Positions 49,347 to 58,088 of a stretch of DNA of 64,000 nucleotides are shown here, one piece after another. The stretch is from contig NZ_JADQDR010000004.1 of NCBI RefSeq assembly GCF_015694705.1, forward strand, positions 248,001 through 312,000, written 5' to 3'. The DNA comes from Pontibacter rufus (GTDB lineage Bacteria; Bacteroidota; Bacteroidia; Cytophagales; Hymenobacteraceae). Position 1 is the first letter of the stretch, and each line of letters starts with the position of its first letter. Below the pieces are notes generated by a model, which was not told the DNA's origin, ran no database searches, and saw only the letters and a list, made by a program, of their open reading frames with translations. The translations under genes were made by a program, and so were the position numbers.

Positions 49347-49517
49347 TGCTAAAGAAGTAATGCTATGCCCTCGTCCCTGCCTCTGCCGGGATGTGCATTA
49401 TCGGGAGGCATCCCGCCTCGTTTAATACCTGCTGATTACTCCAGCGGCCAAAGGCCGTCTTATACCTCACACCCTGATGGCTATCGGGACGAGAGCATAG
49501 CACTACTTCTTTAACAC
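49346..49517. repeat. MITE-like element with 32-base terminal inverted repeats
   Basis: Ends 49346-49377 and 49486-49517 are inverted copies with about 29 of 32 matching, enclosing 108 bases. The left end begins on the last base of the GNAT stop codon. No coding sequence inside and no transposase in the window. No clear target-site duplication was found. Confidence 0.6.
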
Positions 49518-49823
49518 TATCGGAAAATGAAAGCTAAACAATTAATAAGTGGTATTTATAAGTATAGGGACAAAAGACCTAAAGTATAAAAATCATTGTG
49601 AATCGATGTGCTATACTTGTTTTGAACTTCCTTTCATACTTATGCCTGATTCCGTACGGCTACTTACTTATAACAGAATTCATACTTTAAATTAAGGCCT
49701 GAACTCCGCATTAGAACCATATTTTATACTTATACTAAGCAGCTGAACAAAATCAAATAGATGTAATGTATGATCATCTGAAAGTTAGCACATCAGCACA
49801 TTACTAAATTAGCACATTAACTT
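49518..49823. other. Intergenic stretch dense in AAGTAT words
   Basis: About 300 bases before tadA, with four copies of AAGTATA/TATACTT (near 49561, 49581, 49611, 49731) and further CATACTT and ATACTTA relatives in under 200 bases. No gene or promoter consensus was recognised. Confidence 0.55.
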
Positions 49824-50279
49824 ATGGCTACAGACTTTTTATCTATCTACAGCGACGACCATTTTATGCAGCAGGCATACCTGCAGGCTCAGTATGCCTT
49901 TGAGGAAGGCGAGATTCCGGTTGGGGCCGTAATTGTAGCCAACAACCGCATTATTGCCCAGGCCTATAACCAAACCGAAAAGCTGAACGATGTAACCGCC
50001 CATGCCGAAATGCTTGCTTTTACAGCCGCTGCCGAGTACCTGGGCAACAAATACCTGCACGACTGCACCCTGTACGTAACCGTGGAGCCCTGCGTGATGT
50101 GCGCCGGGGCCAGCTACTGGGCGCAGCTAAAGCGGGTGGTTTTCGGAACATCGGAGCCCAAGCGCGGTTATAGAAGAGTAGGCAACCTGCTGCATCCCAA
50201 AACGGAGATGGTGAGCGGCATTATGGCCCAGGAATGTGCCGATCTGATGGCTTCGTTCTTTGCAGGTAAAAGAAATTAA
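49824..50279 (+). CDS. tadA: tRNA-specific adenosine deaminase
   Basis: Zinc-dependent deaminase that makes inosine at the wobble position of tRNA-Arg (anticodon ACG). 151 residues; catalytic His60-Ala-Glu62 in HAEMLAF and the zinc cysteines Cys90 and Cys93 in EPCVMCAGA. The C-terminal helix region is typical of TadA rather than cytosine deaminases. Its 3' end contains the -33 element of the sod promoter. Confidence 0.88.
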   Translation: MATDFLSIYSDDHFMQQAYLQAQYAFEEGEIPVGAVIVANNRIIAQAYNQTEKLNDVTAHAEMLAFTAAAEYLGNKYLHDCTLYVTVEPCVMCAGASYWAQLKRVVFGTSEPKRGYRRVGNLLHPKTEMVSGIMAQECADLMASFFAGKRN

Positions 50280-50288
50280 CTAACTTTG
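50259..50288 (+). promoter_or_regulatory. Promoter of the superoxide dismutase gene
   Basis: TTTG (50259-50262), 18 bases, TAACTTTG (50281-50288). The -33 box lies in the last codons of tadA. The leader to the ATG at 50356 would be about 60 bases. Confidence 0.55.
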
Positions 50289-50355
50289 ATACCAAGACGT
50301 ACAACTTAGTAACATGTACGAACATCAATTTTCTTACTTATAAACCTATAAAACT

Positions 50356-50964
50356 ATGGCTTTCGAACTTCCGAAATTACCTTACGCTTACGATGCTCTG
50401 GAGCCGCACATTGATGCGCGCACCATGGAAATCCATTATACAAAACACCACAAAGCCTATACTGATAACCTGAACAAGGCCATCCAGGGCACCGATTTGG
50501 AAAACAAATCCATTGAGGAAATTATGCGCAGCGTGGCCGGAGACAACAAACCCGTGCGCAACAATGGCGGCGGTTATTACAACCACAATCTCTTCTGGAC
50601 CATTCTTTCGCCTAACGGCGGCGGTCAGCCATCCGGCGAACTGGCAAATGCCATTAACGAATCGTTTGGTTCTTTTGATCAGTTTAAAGAGAAATTCAAC
50701 GCTGCTGCGGCAACGCGCTTTGGTTCGGGCTGGGCCTGGCTGTGCGTAAAAGATGGCAAACTGGAAATATGCTCTACCCCTAACCAGGACAACACCCTGA
50801 TGCCATTTGCAGAAGGTTGCGGCGGACAGCCCATTCTGGGACTGGATGTGTGGGAGCACGCCTATTACCTTAACTACCAGAACCGCCGCCCCGATTACAT
50901 CAACGCTTTCTGGAATGTGGTAAACTGGGATGAAGTAACCCGCCGCTACAACCAGGCGAAGTAG
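50356..50964 (+). CDS. sod: Superoxide dismutase, Fe/Mn type
   Basis: Converts superoxide to oxygen and peroxide; cytoplasmic, no signal peptide. 202 residues; metal ligands His27, His77, Asp164 and His168 ([29 protein letters not shown]). The [17 protein letters not shown] stretch is seen in Mn-preferring or cambialistic enzymes, but the metal cannot be fixed by eye. Transcribed from its own promoter and ended by a palindromic terminator shared with dsbD. Confidence 0.95.
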   Translation: MAFELPKLPYAYDALEPHIDARTMEIHYTKHHKAYTDNLNKAIQGTDLENKSIEEIMRSVAGDNKPVRNNGGGYYNHNLFWTILSPNGGGQPSGELANAINESFGSFDQFKEKFNAAAATRFGSGWAWLCVKDGKLEICSTPNQDNTLMPFAEGCGGQPILGLDVWEHAYYLNYQNRRPDYINAFWNVVNWDEVTRRYNQAK

Positions 50965-51023
50965 TCTTATTCAGTCACCAGGCTGTATACATCAACTGCT
51001 AAATTCCTGAAGCAGGCAAACAA

Positions 51024-51060
51024 AAAGCCCTGCCGTTAATTAACGGCAGGGCTTTCTGTT
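51024..51060. terminator. Bidirectional terminator between sod and dsbD
   Basis: A 14-bp perfect stem (51024-51037 with 51042-51055) whose centre TTAATTAA makes it almost a full palindrome. A-rich left and T-rich right flanks. Confidence 0.75.
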
Positions 51061-51120
51061 TATTAAAACTAGTGGCTATGAAGAGTTCCTGGAGCAGCTT
51101 TATATTTCTATAAGTTATAC

Positions 51121-53319
51121 TTACTGCACCTTATCGTGCGTGGCTTTATATGCTGCCAACCCGGCATCCAGAAACTGCACGAAGTTGTTTACACTTAAAT
51201 CGTAAGCAATGGGCGTAACGAGCACATCTTCCTGCGCATCCATCAGCACATAGTATGGCTGCGCGTTTACATTGAACTTTGTGATCTGGTAGTCTGCATA
51301 CTTCTTGCCGATAGTGGTTTTCTCTTTCTGATCGTAGGTACTGGTATAGCGTTCGTTCTGCGGCAGCTCGGTTTTATCATCCACATACAGTGCAGCAATA
51401 ATGTAGTTGTCGCGCAGGCGCTGCAGCACTGCCGGGTCCGACCATACGTTGGCTTCCATCTCGCGGCAGTTCACGCAGCCATGGCCTGTAAAATCAATAA
51501 AAATGGGCTTGCCTTGTGCAGCAGCACATTTTTTGGCCTGCTCTAAATCAAAATAACCTTTCAGGCCATGGGGCAGCTCAAAGATATCGCCATACTTAGG
51601 TGGGTCGCATAGTTCGCTGGCGCTGGCTGCAGCGCCACCTCCCCCGTTCTGGCGGATAATGGTATTCAGATCGAAGTCGTTGCTGGACTGCGGCGGCAGG
51701 TAACCCGAAAGCGCTTTGAGCGGTGCCCCGAACATGCCCGGCACTAAGTATACCACAAAGGCGAAGGTAGCAATGGCTAAAAACAGCCGCGGCACACTTA
51801 TATACTTCAGGTCGGAATCGTGCGAGAACTTGAGCTTGCCCAGCAGGTAAAAACCCATCAGGGTAAAAATTACCACCCAGAGCGCAATGTACACTTCCCG
51901 ATCCAGAATGCCCCAATGGTATACCTGGTCGGCTATACTTAAGAATTTAAGCGCCAGCGCCAGTTCAATAAAGCCCAGCACCACTTTCACCGCATTAAGC
52001 CAGCCGCCTGATTTAGGCAAGCCGCTCAGCCACGACGGGAAAATGGCAAAAAGCGTAAATGGCAGCGCAAACGCCAGCGAGAAGCCAAACATGCCTGCAA
52101 TTGGCCGGATGGTTTCGCCTCCGGCAGAAGCCACCAGTATGCTACCTACAATCGGGCCGGTGCAGGAGAAGGAAACCAGCGCCAGCGTAAAAGCCATAAA
52201 AAACACGCCAATCCAGCCGCCTTTATCTGCCTGGGCATCTACTTTGGTCAGGAAAGAGCTTGGGAGCGTAATCTCGAACAAGCCGAAAAACGACATGGCA
52301 AAGATGATGAAGACAAAGAAAAAAAGCAGATTGGGCAGCCAGTGCGTGCTGAGGAAATTGGCGCCATCGGCTCCAAACAACCGCGCGACAACTGTACCGA
52401 TAATGGTATAAATGGCAATGATGGAGAGGCCGTAAAACAGCGCTTTGATGATAGCCTGACCACGGGAACTGCTGCTCCCGGTAAAGAAGCTTACTGTCAT
52501 GGGCACCATTGGGAACACGCAGGGTGTAAGCAGTGCCACCAGGCCCGAGCCAAAGGCGACGAGCATAAAAGCCCATAAGCTGCCGCTGTTAATATTTGCT
52601 TCGGACATAGCAACAGAAGCAGCTAATGTTGCTGGCGCTGCACTTACTGCGGTACCAGCAACTGTATCGGCCAAAGGGGCTACGGTTTGCGTTACTGTGT
52701 CCTGAGTTTCAGCGGCTGCACTTTCTTCTGTAACAGCTGGCGCAGCATCAGGCGCGTCGTCCTGATTCGTTTGCTGCGGTGTTGCCGCAGGCATTTTTTG
52801 CGCGGGCACAGGCGGGGCCTGTGTTTTGGATGGCTGTGCTGCACCCGTTACTGTTATCTGCTTGTTTGTGAACGAGAATTCGTCATCAAACGGAATACAT
52901 TTGCCGTCTACGTCGGTACATACCTGATACTCGTAAGTTCCTTTTACCTGCAGGTCAGGCTGCAGCACCCTTATTTTTTGCCGGAACTGCGCCGTGCCGG
53001 TAAAGTACGTATACTCCCCGCCCCACAGGTCATCATACTTCTTTTTGGGATGCACCGGCACAATTTTGCCCACCAGCTCATACGACGGATCTTTGGCAAA
53101 CTTAAACTCCGTTACCATTGGGCCCAGTTCCGGGTCGAAATCAGAAGAATACAGGTACCAGTCTTTGTCGATGCGGACGTTAAAAATAAGTTCTACCTCC
53201 TCGCCCACCGCTACCTGCTTTTTAGATACGTCGTAGCTCCAGGTGGCGGGTTTCAGTATCTGCGCCTGCGCGGCTACTGCGAGCAGCCAGCACAACAGTA
53301 CGGTTAGTACAGGCCTCAT
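51121..53319 (-). CDS. dsbD: Thiol:disulfide interchange protein, DsbD family
   Basis: Carries electrons from cytosolic thioredoxin across the inner membrane to periplasmic thiol partners. 732 residues from the ATG at 53319 (an ATG six codons upstream is possible), with a signal peptide ending QAQ. Order: periplasmic alpha domain with CTDVDGKCIPF, an Ala/Pro/Thr-rich linker, about eight membrane helices with LLTPCVFPMVPMTVSFF and FSCTGPIVGS, then a thioredoxin-like gamma domain with Cys615 and Cys618 (GHGCVNCREME). All expected cysteine pairs are present. Linker length is unusual. A TAATTTTG box lies 35 bases upstream. Confidence 0.9.
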   Translation of the reverse strand: MRPVLTVLLCWLLAVAAQAQILKPATWSYDVSKKQVAVGEEVELIFNVRIDKDWYLYSSDFDPELGPMVTEFKFAKDPSYELVGKIVPVHPKKKYDDLWGGEYTYFTGTAQFRQKIRVLQPDLQVKGTYEYQVCTDVDGKCIPFDDEFSFTNKQITVTGAAQPSKTQAPPVPAQKMPAATPQQTNQDDAPDAAPAVTEESAAAETQDTVTQTVAPLADTVAGTAVSAAPATLAASVAMSEANINSGSLWAFMLVAFGSGLVALLTPCVFPMVPMTVSFFTGSSSSRGQAIIKALFYGLSIIAIYTIIGTVVARLFGADGANFLSTHWLPNLLFFFVFIIFAMSFFGLFEITLPSSFLTKVDAQADKGGWIGVFFMAFTLALVSFSCTGPIVGSILVASAGGETIRPIAGMFGFSLAFALPFTLFAIFPSWLSGLPKSGGWLNAVKVVLGFIELALALKFLSIADQVYHWGILDREVYIALWVVIFTLMGFYLLGKLKFSHDSDLKYISVPRLFLAIATFAFVVYLVPGMFGAPLKALSGYLPPQSSNDFDLNTIIRQNGGGGAAASASELCDPPKYGDIFELPHGLKGYFDLEQAKKCAAAQGKPIFIDFTGHGCVNCREMEANVWSDPAVLQRLRDNYIIAALYVDDKTELPQNERYTSTYDQKEKTTIGKKYADYQITKFNVNAQPYYVLMDAQEDVLVTPIAYDLSVNNFVQFLDAGLAAYKATHDKVQ

Positions 53320-53353
53320 TGTATTATTTAAGTGCATGCTTTGTTGCTTCTGT

Positions 53354-53361
53354 CAAAATTA
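53354..53361 (-). promoter_or_regulatory. Candidate -7 box of dsbD
   Basis: Reads TAATTTTG on the minus strand, 35 bases upstream of the preferred dsbD start. It is 17 bases from the alternative start at 53337, which supports the shorter form. Confidence 0.45.
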
Positions 53362-54072
53362 CTGCAGGCAAAAGCGCTGCAGCGGGTTTTATGCTTGTAT
53401 GTACTGCAAAAGTATGGAATTTTAGTGTGATACAGCACCCATACCTTTCTGTTGTATCATGGCTACAGGACAAACAACCGCTGGTGTATGCCTGATGTCG
53501 CCTTACCTGTTACAGAAAAATACATTACTACCTACCATGATGGCTTTTGCTTAACAATTCTATAGTTAAAACAGTGCAATTATAAAAAAGCACTGATATA
53601 AAGTATTCTACCCCTCATCGGGGATGTTCTGAGAAAGTTGAAGCAGGTAGCAGTGCCTGCTATAACACCGATTTACTCCAGATCAAAGACAACAGCACAA
53701 TGGTATGATTTGTTTATTTTCCGGCACTTTTCCAGCTGTATCGTCTTAGCAGACTGACACTTACCAGGTGCCTATACGCCAACAGTTTCTCTCTGCCGCT
53801 TGCCTGGTATAGGAGACAAACCCAACTAAAAGTTAATATTTTAAAATTTTTATATAAAAACATTCAAATTGTATAATATATATTGTATTTATTCTTACTT
53901 TTGCCACACTGTAATATTTAAAGTTTTATTTAGGTTATACTTTCATCCCTGCAGAACAAGATTTTACTTCTGTAACGGGGCGGCTTACAAAACAACAGCC
54001 TTGGCAAACGCCGCACAGGCATGTATACTTTACCAGAGAAGCAAACGCATTAACAGGATTATACTTACTAAT
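53362..54072. other. Long gene-free, AT-rich region
   Basis: About 710 bases without a supported gene, becoming very AT-rich at 53820-53900. TACTTTTG at 53896-53903 fits the -7 consensus and could serve the small gene at 54073, leaving a leader of about 160 bases. Two TATACTT copies and one related word lie in this leader. Confidence 0.5.
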
Positions 54073-54384
54073 ATGGAGAACTTTTACACAAAAGAGAATC
54101 AACTGATGTTAAGAACAGAGTGCGGCAGGGAATACGCCAACATGTTTAAAGCAACCCAACTGATACGCGACGAGCGCCATACTTTTCATGTGGTGTACCG
54201 TACGTATGCTGACGAATACATTTACTCTTTCTGCAATCCTTTCCAGGACACGGGCTCAGACAATACGTACCGCCTGATTTCTGAAGAAGAGGCAAAACGC
54301 ATTTTTATGCAGCGTCTCTCACAGCAAAATGCCCGCGAATTGTTTAATTCTTATCAGCCTGGCGCCCATACAACCAGGGCATAA
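54073..54384 (+). CDS. Small protein of unknown function
   Basis: 103 residues from the ATG at 54073. A longer frame exists but runs through AT-rich, non-protein-like sequence. Composition is that of a soluble protein: Arg/Glu/Tyr-rich, LRTECGREYANMFKATQLIRDERHTFHVVYRTYADEYIYSF, ending in a helical EEEAKRIFMQRLSQQNARELFNSY. No family recognised. A terminator lies 30 bases after the stop, so it is a discrete transcription unit. Confidence 0.6.
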   Translation: MENFYTKENQLMLRTECGREYANMFKATQLIRDERHTFHVVYRTYADEYIYSFCNPFQDTGSDNTYRLISEEEAKRIFMQRLSQQNARELFNSYQPGAHTTRA

Positions 54385-54413
54385 TTTCCCATTCACCTGT
54401 TTGCCCTATTTAG

Positions 54414-54436
54414 AAAGCGCCTGATGGCGCTTTTTC
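54414..54436 (+). terminator. Terminator after the 103-residue gene
   Basis: Stem AAAGCGCC/GGCGCTTT with loop TGAT and a following T-run, 30 bases after the stop. Confidence 0.7.
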
Positions 54437-54610
54437 TTTTTGCCCTTTCTGCACCAAATGACATAGAAAACCGATATATTTAAGTGCCGCAGCAGCAGAG
54501 GCAGCGCACCGGTATATCCAGGTCGCCTCCGGCAAAGCATACTATTACTGCAAAAGCACGTACTTTAGGTTAACTTTACACCGTGCAGGTTAACAATCCC
54601 GATCCACTCT

Positions 54611-55933
54611 ATGGCTTTAGACATCTTAATTACCATACTGCTTGTATTGCTCAACGGCTTTTTTGTGGCCGCCGAATTTGCCCTTGTTAAAGTCCGATCT
54701 TCTCAGATTGAGCTGCGGGCGCAGGCAGGCAACTCGATGGCCAAGATGGCTCAGAACATGCTCACGCACCTCGACGCGTATCTTTCTGCCACACAGCTGG
54801 GTATTACGCTAGCGTCGCTGGGCCTGGGTTGGATTGGAGAGAGTGTGGTGTCGCGGCTCGTTCTCAATGTAATGGACGTTTTTGGCTATAAGGGCGGCGA
54901 AGCGCTGGCCCATAGTATAGCACTGCCTATCTCGTTTGCCATTATTACGGTGCTCCATATCGTGTTCGGAGAACTTGCGCCTAAATCGCTGGCCATACAG
55001 CGTTCAGAATCTACAGCGCTGGCAGTATCTTTTCCCTTACGCTTCTTTTATATTGTATTCAGCCCCTTTATCTGGCTGCTCAATGGCTTTGCCAATGCAG
55101 TAGTCAGGATGATGGGCATACAACCCGCACATGGCACCGAGGTGCACTCAGCAGAAGAACTGCGCCTGCTGTTTGAGCAGAGCGTGGAAAGCGGCGCCAT
55201 ACAGGACTCACAGCATGAGCTCATCGAAAACGTGTTTCAGTTTAACGAGCGTATGGTGAAGCAGATACAGGTGCCCCGCACCAGGATGGTGGCCATTGAT
55301 GTAAACATTCCGGAACAGGAGCTGATGGAAGTAATCTTTAACGAAGGCTATTCGCGCCTGCCTGTGTACGGCGGCAACATCGACAACATCGTGGGTATCC
55401 TGTATGTAAAAGATATTCTGAGTATCATGCGCCTGGGCGAGCCGATTGTAATTGAAAAGCTGATACGCCCCGCATACTTTGTGCCCGAAACAAAAAAAAT
55501 CAACCTGCTGCTAAAGCAGTTTCAGCGCCGCCACATGCACATGGCCGTTGCCACCGACGAATTTGGCGGCGTATCCGGCATCGTCACCATCGAAGATATA
55601 ATTGAGGAACTGGTGGGCGAGATACAGGATGAGTATGACGAGGAACCGCCTGTTGTGGAAGAGGTCGGGGAAAACGCCTATAAAGTAAACGGCTCCGCCG
55701 CTATCTCAGATGCCAACGACTTTTTGCCCTACCCGCTGCCCGAAGGCGAAGATTACGAAACAGTTGGCGGCATGGTAAACGTGCTGTACGGCCAGATTCC
55801 GGAGGACATCAGTGAAGCGGCGCAGTTCCACGAATATGAGATAAAGGTACTTGAGCGCTCGGAGCGCAAAGTGGAATGGGTGCTGCTAACGGTGCGCCAC
55901 CCGGAGGAAAGCGAGGAAAACAGCAGCCGGTAA
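54611..55933 (+). CDS. CNNM/CorC-type membrane protein with CBS domains
   Basis: 440 residues. The N-terminal DUF21 membrane domain (about residues 1-190, four helices, with VLLNGFFVAAEFALVKVRSSQIE) is followed by two CBS domains (about 205-330, with VPRTRMVAIDVNIPEQELMEVI and DEFGGVSGIVTIEDIIEELVGEI) and a C-terminal CorC/HlyC domain (about 355-430). Family members export or regulate magnesium and other divalent cations; the hemolysin name in databases is historical. Inner membrane. Convergent with the gamma carbonic anhydrase. Confidence 0.9.
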   Translation: MALDILITILLVLLNGFFVAAEFALVKVRSSQIELRAQAGNSMAKMAQNMLTHLDAYLSATQLGITLASLGLGWIGESVVSRLVLNVMDVFGYKGGEALAHSIALPISFAIITVLHIVFGELAPKSLAIQRSESTALAVSFPLRFFYIVFSPFIWLLNGFANAVVRMMGIQPAHGTEVHSAEELRLLFEQSVESGAIQDSQHELIENVFQFNERMVKQIQVPRTRMVAIDVNIPEQELMEVIFNEGYSRLPVYGGNIDNIVGILYVKDILSIMRLGEPIVIEKLIRPAYFVPETKKINLLLKQFQRRHMHMAVATDEFGGVSGIVTIEDIIEELVGEIQDEYDEEPPVVEEVGENAYKVNGSAAISDANDFLPYPLPEGEDYETVGGMVNVLYGQIPEDISEAAQFHEYEIKVLERSERKVEWVLLTVRHPEESEENSSR

Positions 55934-55948
55934 TGCCGCGCGGCAATT

Positions 55949-56467
55949 TTATACTTCTGCCGTAAACCAGCTGCTATACATTACATAATTGCCGGCTACC
56001 CTGCTGAGCCCTTCTACCTGCTCCGGGCTCAGTTGCTTTACTTTCCGGGCAGGTATGCCTGCATAAATCCACCCCGATTCGCATACGGTGTTCTCCAGCA
56101 CGATAGCGCCTGCCGCTATAATGCAGTGCTGCTGCACCAGCGCATTATCCATCACAATCGAGCCCATTCCTACCAGCACATTATCCTCTATAGTGCAGCC
56201 ATGCACTATGGCGTTGTGCCCCACAGATACATTATTGCCAATGGTGGTAGCAGCTTTCTGGTAGGTGCAGTGGATCACGGCCCCATCCTGGATGTTGGTT
56301 TTGTCACCGATGCGGATGCTGTTCACGTCGCCCCGGATTACGGCGTTGAACCACACAGAGCAGTCGTTGCCCAACTGCACATCGCCTACCAGCGTGGCGT
56401 TTTCGGCAATAAAACAATTTTCACCCATCTGCGGCTTCACGCCTTTTACTGGAAGTATAACTGGCAT
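55949..56467 (-). CDS. Gamma carbonic anhydrase-family protein
   Basis: 172 residues of left-handed beta-helix with hexapeptide repeats (IRIGDKTNIQDGAVIH, VSVGHNAIVHGCTIEDNVLVG). The zinc-binding histidines His66, His84 and His89 are conserved, so the metal site is plausible. Activity varies in this family: carbonic anhydrase in some, acyl-CoA-related or unknown in others. Cytoplasmic trimer by family knowledge. Confidence 0.88.
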   Translation of the reverse strand: MPVILPVKGVKPQMGENCFIAENATLVGDVQLGNDCSVWFNAVIRGDVNSIRIGDKTNIQDGAVIHCTYQKAATTIGNNVSVGHNAIVHGCTIEDNVLVGMGSIVMDNALVQQHCIIAAGAIVLENTVCESGWIYAGIPARKVKQLSPEQVEGLSRVAGNYVMYSSWFTAEV

Positions 56468-56511
56468 CTTTTTGAATTACGAATGAATAATTACGAATTA
56501 CAAATGAATTT

Positions 56512-56742
56512 CTGCTGGCGCAGGTCTTAAGCGCAGCCTCACTTGTGTCTTTTAATATTAGCAAGTCTTCAGACTTGCGTAAGCCAACCACATCAGCAGA
56601 TGCAGGTTAATTTATACTTGCGTAGTATACTTAAAACAGATTCCTATACTTGCACTAGCTCCAATCATAGTTTCGCCAGTCTGAAGACTGATGAGCATAC
56701 ATGAAGCACAAGTGACGCTGCGCTGAACACTTGCGCCAGCAG
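56512..56742. repeat. Nested inverted-repeat element between two minus-strand genes
   Basis: Outer arms (56512-56551 and 56704-56742) begin CTGCTGGCGCA and are imperfect reverse complements over about 39 bases. Inside is a palindrome GCAAGTCTTCAGACTTGC (near 56560-56578) and a related CGCCAGTCTGAAGACTG near 56672. Three TATACTT copies lie in the centre. AATTACGAATT words flank both ends. No coding sequence. Confidence 0.6.
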
Positions 56743-56834
56743 AGGTTTTGAATTACGAATTAACAGCATCTCCTCCTTCAGCCTCAGCAATACTTAAGGG
56801 CAAATTTTAAAGTCTGGCATCTAACGTCTAAAAT

Positions 56835-57842
56835 CTAGTTTCTAACCAGCAACCGCTTCCAGGTGCCTTTGTATAAATTGTACCTGAGTGTGCCGGGCAG
56901 GGCTTTCCAGAAGTATTTATTTACCTCAACGGCAAAGCTGGGCTGCATGTAGCAGTTGATCGTGCAGCCTTCGCAGGCCGGCAACCGGCCTTCCTGTTGC
57001 TTCAGTGCCGCTACTTCCCGGCTTAAGTATAACTCATACAGTTTGCCATTAATCGGAAAGCTTTTGGTACCCAGGTGGTAGCAGGGCAGCACCAGATCGT
57101 TCTCCGGCGAGATAACCAGCGTAGTACTGGCAGCTTTGCAAACCGGCTTGTCTGTGTGGTTGCCCCCGTCGCGACGCAGTTGTATAAATCCTTCGTTCAG
57201 GTATACCTGCTTTCGTTTGCCAAACGCGCTCAGGTAATCCAGTTCTGCTTCTGTCAGCCTATCGCCGGTAGCTACGGTGTTATACTCAAAAGCCGGGTTA
57301 ACAATCAGCAGCAGCTTGTTCGGAAGTATGATTTCCCGGTATACTTTCTCTAACTGGTGCAGGTTGCTCTTAAACACGGTAAACAGGATATCGGGCCGCT
57401 CTCCCAAAGCCTTTGCCACCCCGATCGACTCCATCACAAAATCAAAACAAGCCACGCCCCGGCCGGCATCATGCGCCGCCTTCTCTGCCGAGTCCAGCGA
57501 AAAGTGCAGCATGTCTACTTTGCCCTTCAGTCTTGCAGCCATTTTAGGGTACAGCAATCCGTTGGTAGTAAGTGTTGTAATAAAGCCCATGTCATGCGCC
57601 ATACCGAGCATCTGATCCAGTTGGCGGTGCAGCAGCGGTTCGCCGCCCGTAAAATCTACCACCTGCACGCCCAGCCGTTTGAGGTCGCGCAGGTTTTGCG
57701 CCACATCCGCTAACGTAATGTAAGGCGATGGTTTCTCCCAGATATCGCAGAATGCGCACTTAGCGTTACAGCGATAGGTAACGTAATAATTGCAAAGTAC
57801 AGGTCTGGACCGGAGGCGCATGGCTGGGAGTAGTGATTTCAA
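56835..57842 (-). CDS. Radical SAM protein with C-terminal cysteine cluster
   Basis: 335 residues. Cluster motif CNAKCAFC (Cys25, 29, 32) and GGEP (66-69) mark a radical SAM core. The C-terminal part has further cysteines, Cys235, Cys254, and Cys290, 293 and 297 (ACEGCTINC), the arrangement of SPASM or twitch-type auxiliary iron-sulfur binding. Such enzymes modify peptides or act on cofactor or sugar substrates. No short precursor-peptide gene was noticed next to it, so the substrate is unknown. Confidence 0.85.
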   Translation of the reverse strand: MKSLLPAMRLRSRPVLCNYYVTYRCNAKCAFCDIWEKPSPYITLADVAQNLRDLKRLGVQVVDFTGGEPLLHRQLDQMLGMAHDMGFITTLTTNGLLYPKMAARLKGKVDMLHFSLDSAEKAAHDAGRGVACFDFVMESIGVAKALGERPDILFTVFKSNLHQLEKVYREIILPNKLLLIVNPAFEYNTVATGDRLTEAELDYLSAFGKRKQVYLNEGFIQLRRDGGNHTDKPVCKAASTTLVISPENDLVLPCYHLGTKSFPINGKLYELYLSREVAALKQQEGRLPACEGCTINCYMQPSFAVEVNKYFWKALPGTLRYNLYKGTWKRLLVRN

Positions 57843-58088
57843 AAGTAAGTATTATAAAGAAAGTATCAGTACAAAGACGGCGGTTTCCTTAGCTTTTTAT
57901 GCTCCCTGCAAGTATAAGTATAGATACTACAACGGCAATATATCACCAATAGCTTGTATACAACATACTTCTCAGAAGAAAAATACGTTACCAAAGCACC
58001 CTGGCCTGATGCTTGATAGCAAAATCACCAGGTACAAAGCGTGCTGCTTATCTCTATAACCATGTATAACTGTAATCACTGAAAAACG
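57843..58088. other. Intergenic region between divergent genes
   Basis: Divergent upstream regions of the radical SAM and barrel-protein genes. It contains the double word AAGTATAAGTATA near 57910. No consensus promoter recognised. Confidence 0.4.

Noticed and set aside
53869..54072. In-frame upstream extension of the 103-residue gene
   Set aside because: The extension is AT-rich, Phe/Tyr/Ile-heavy and covers the promoter-like box; the ATG at 54073 gives a normal soluble protein.
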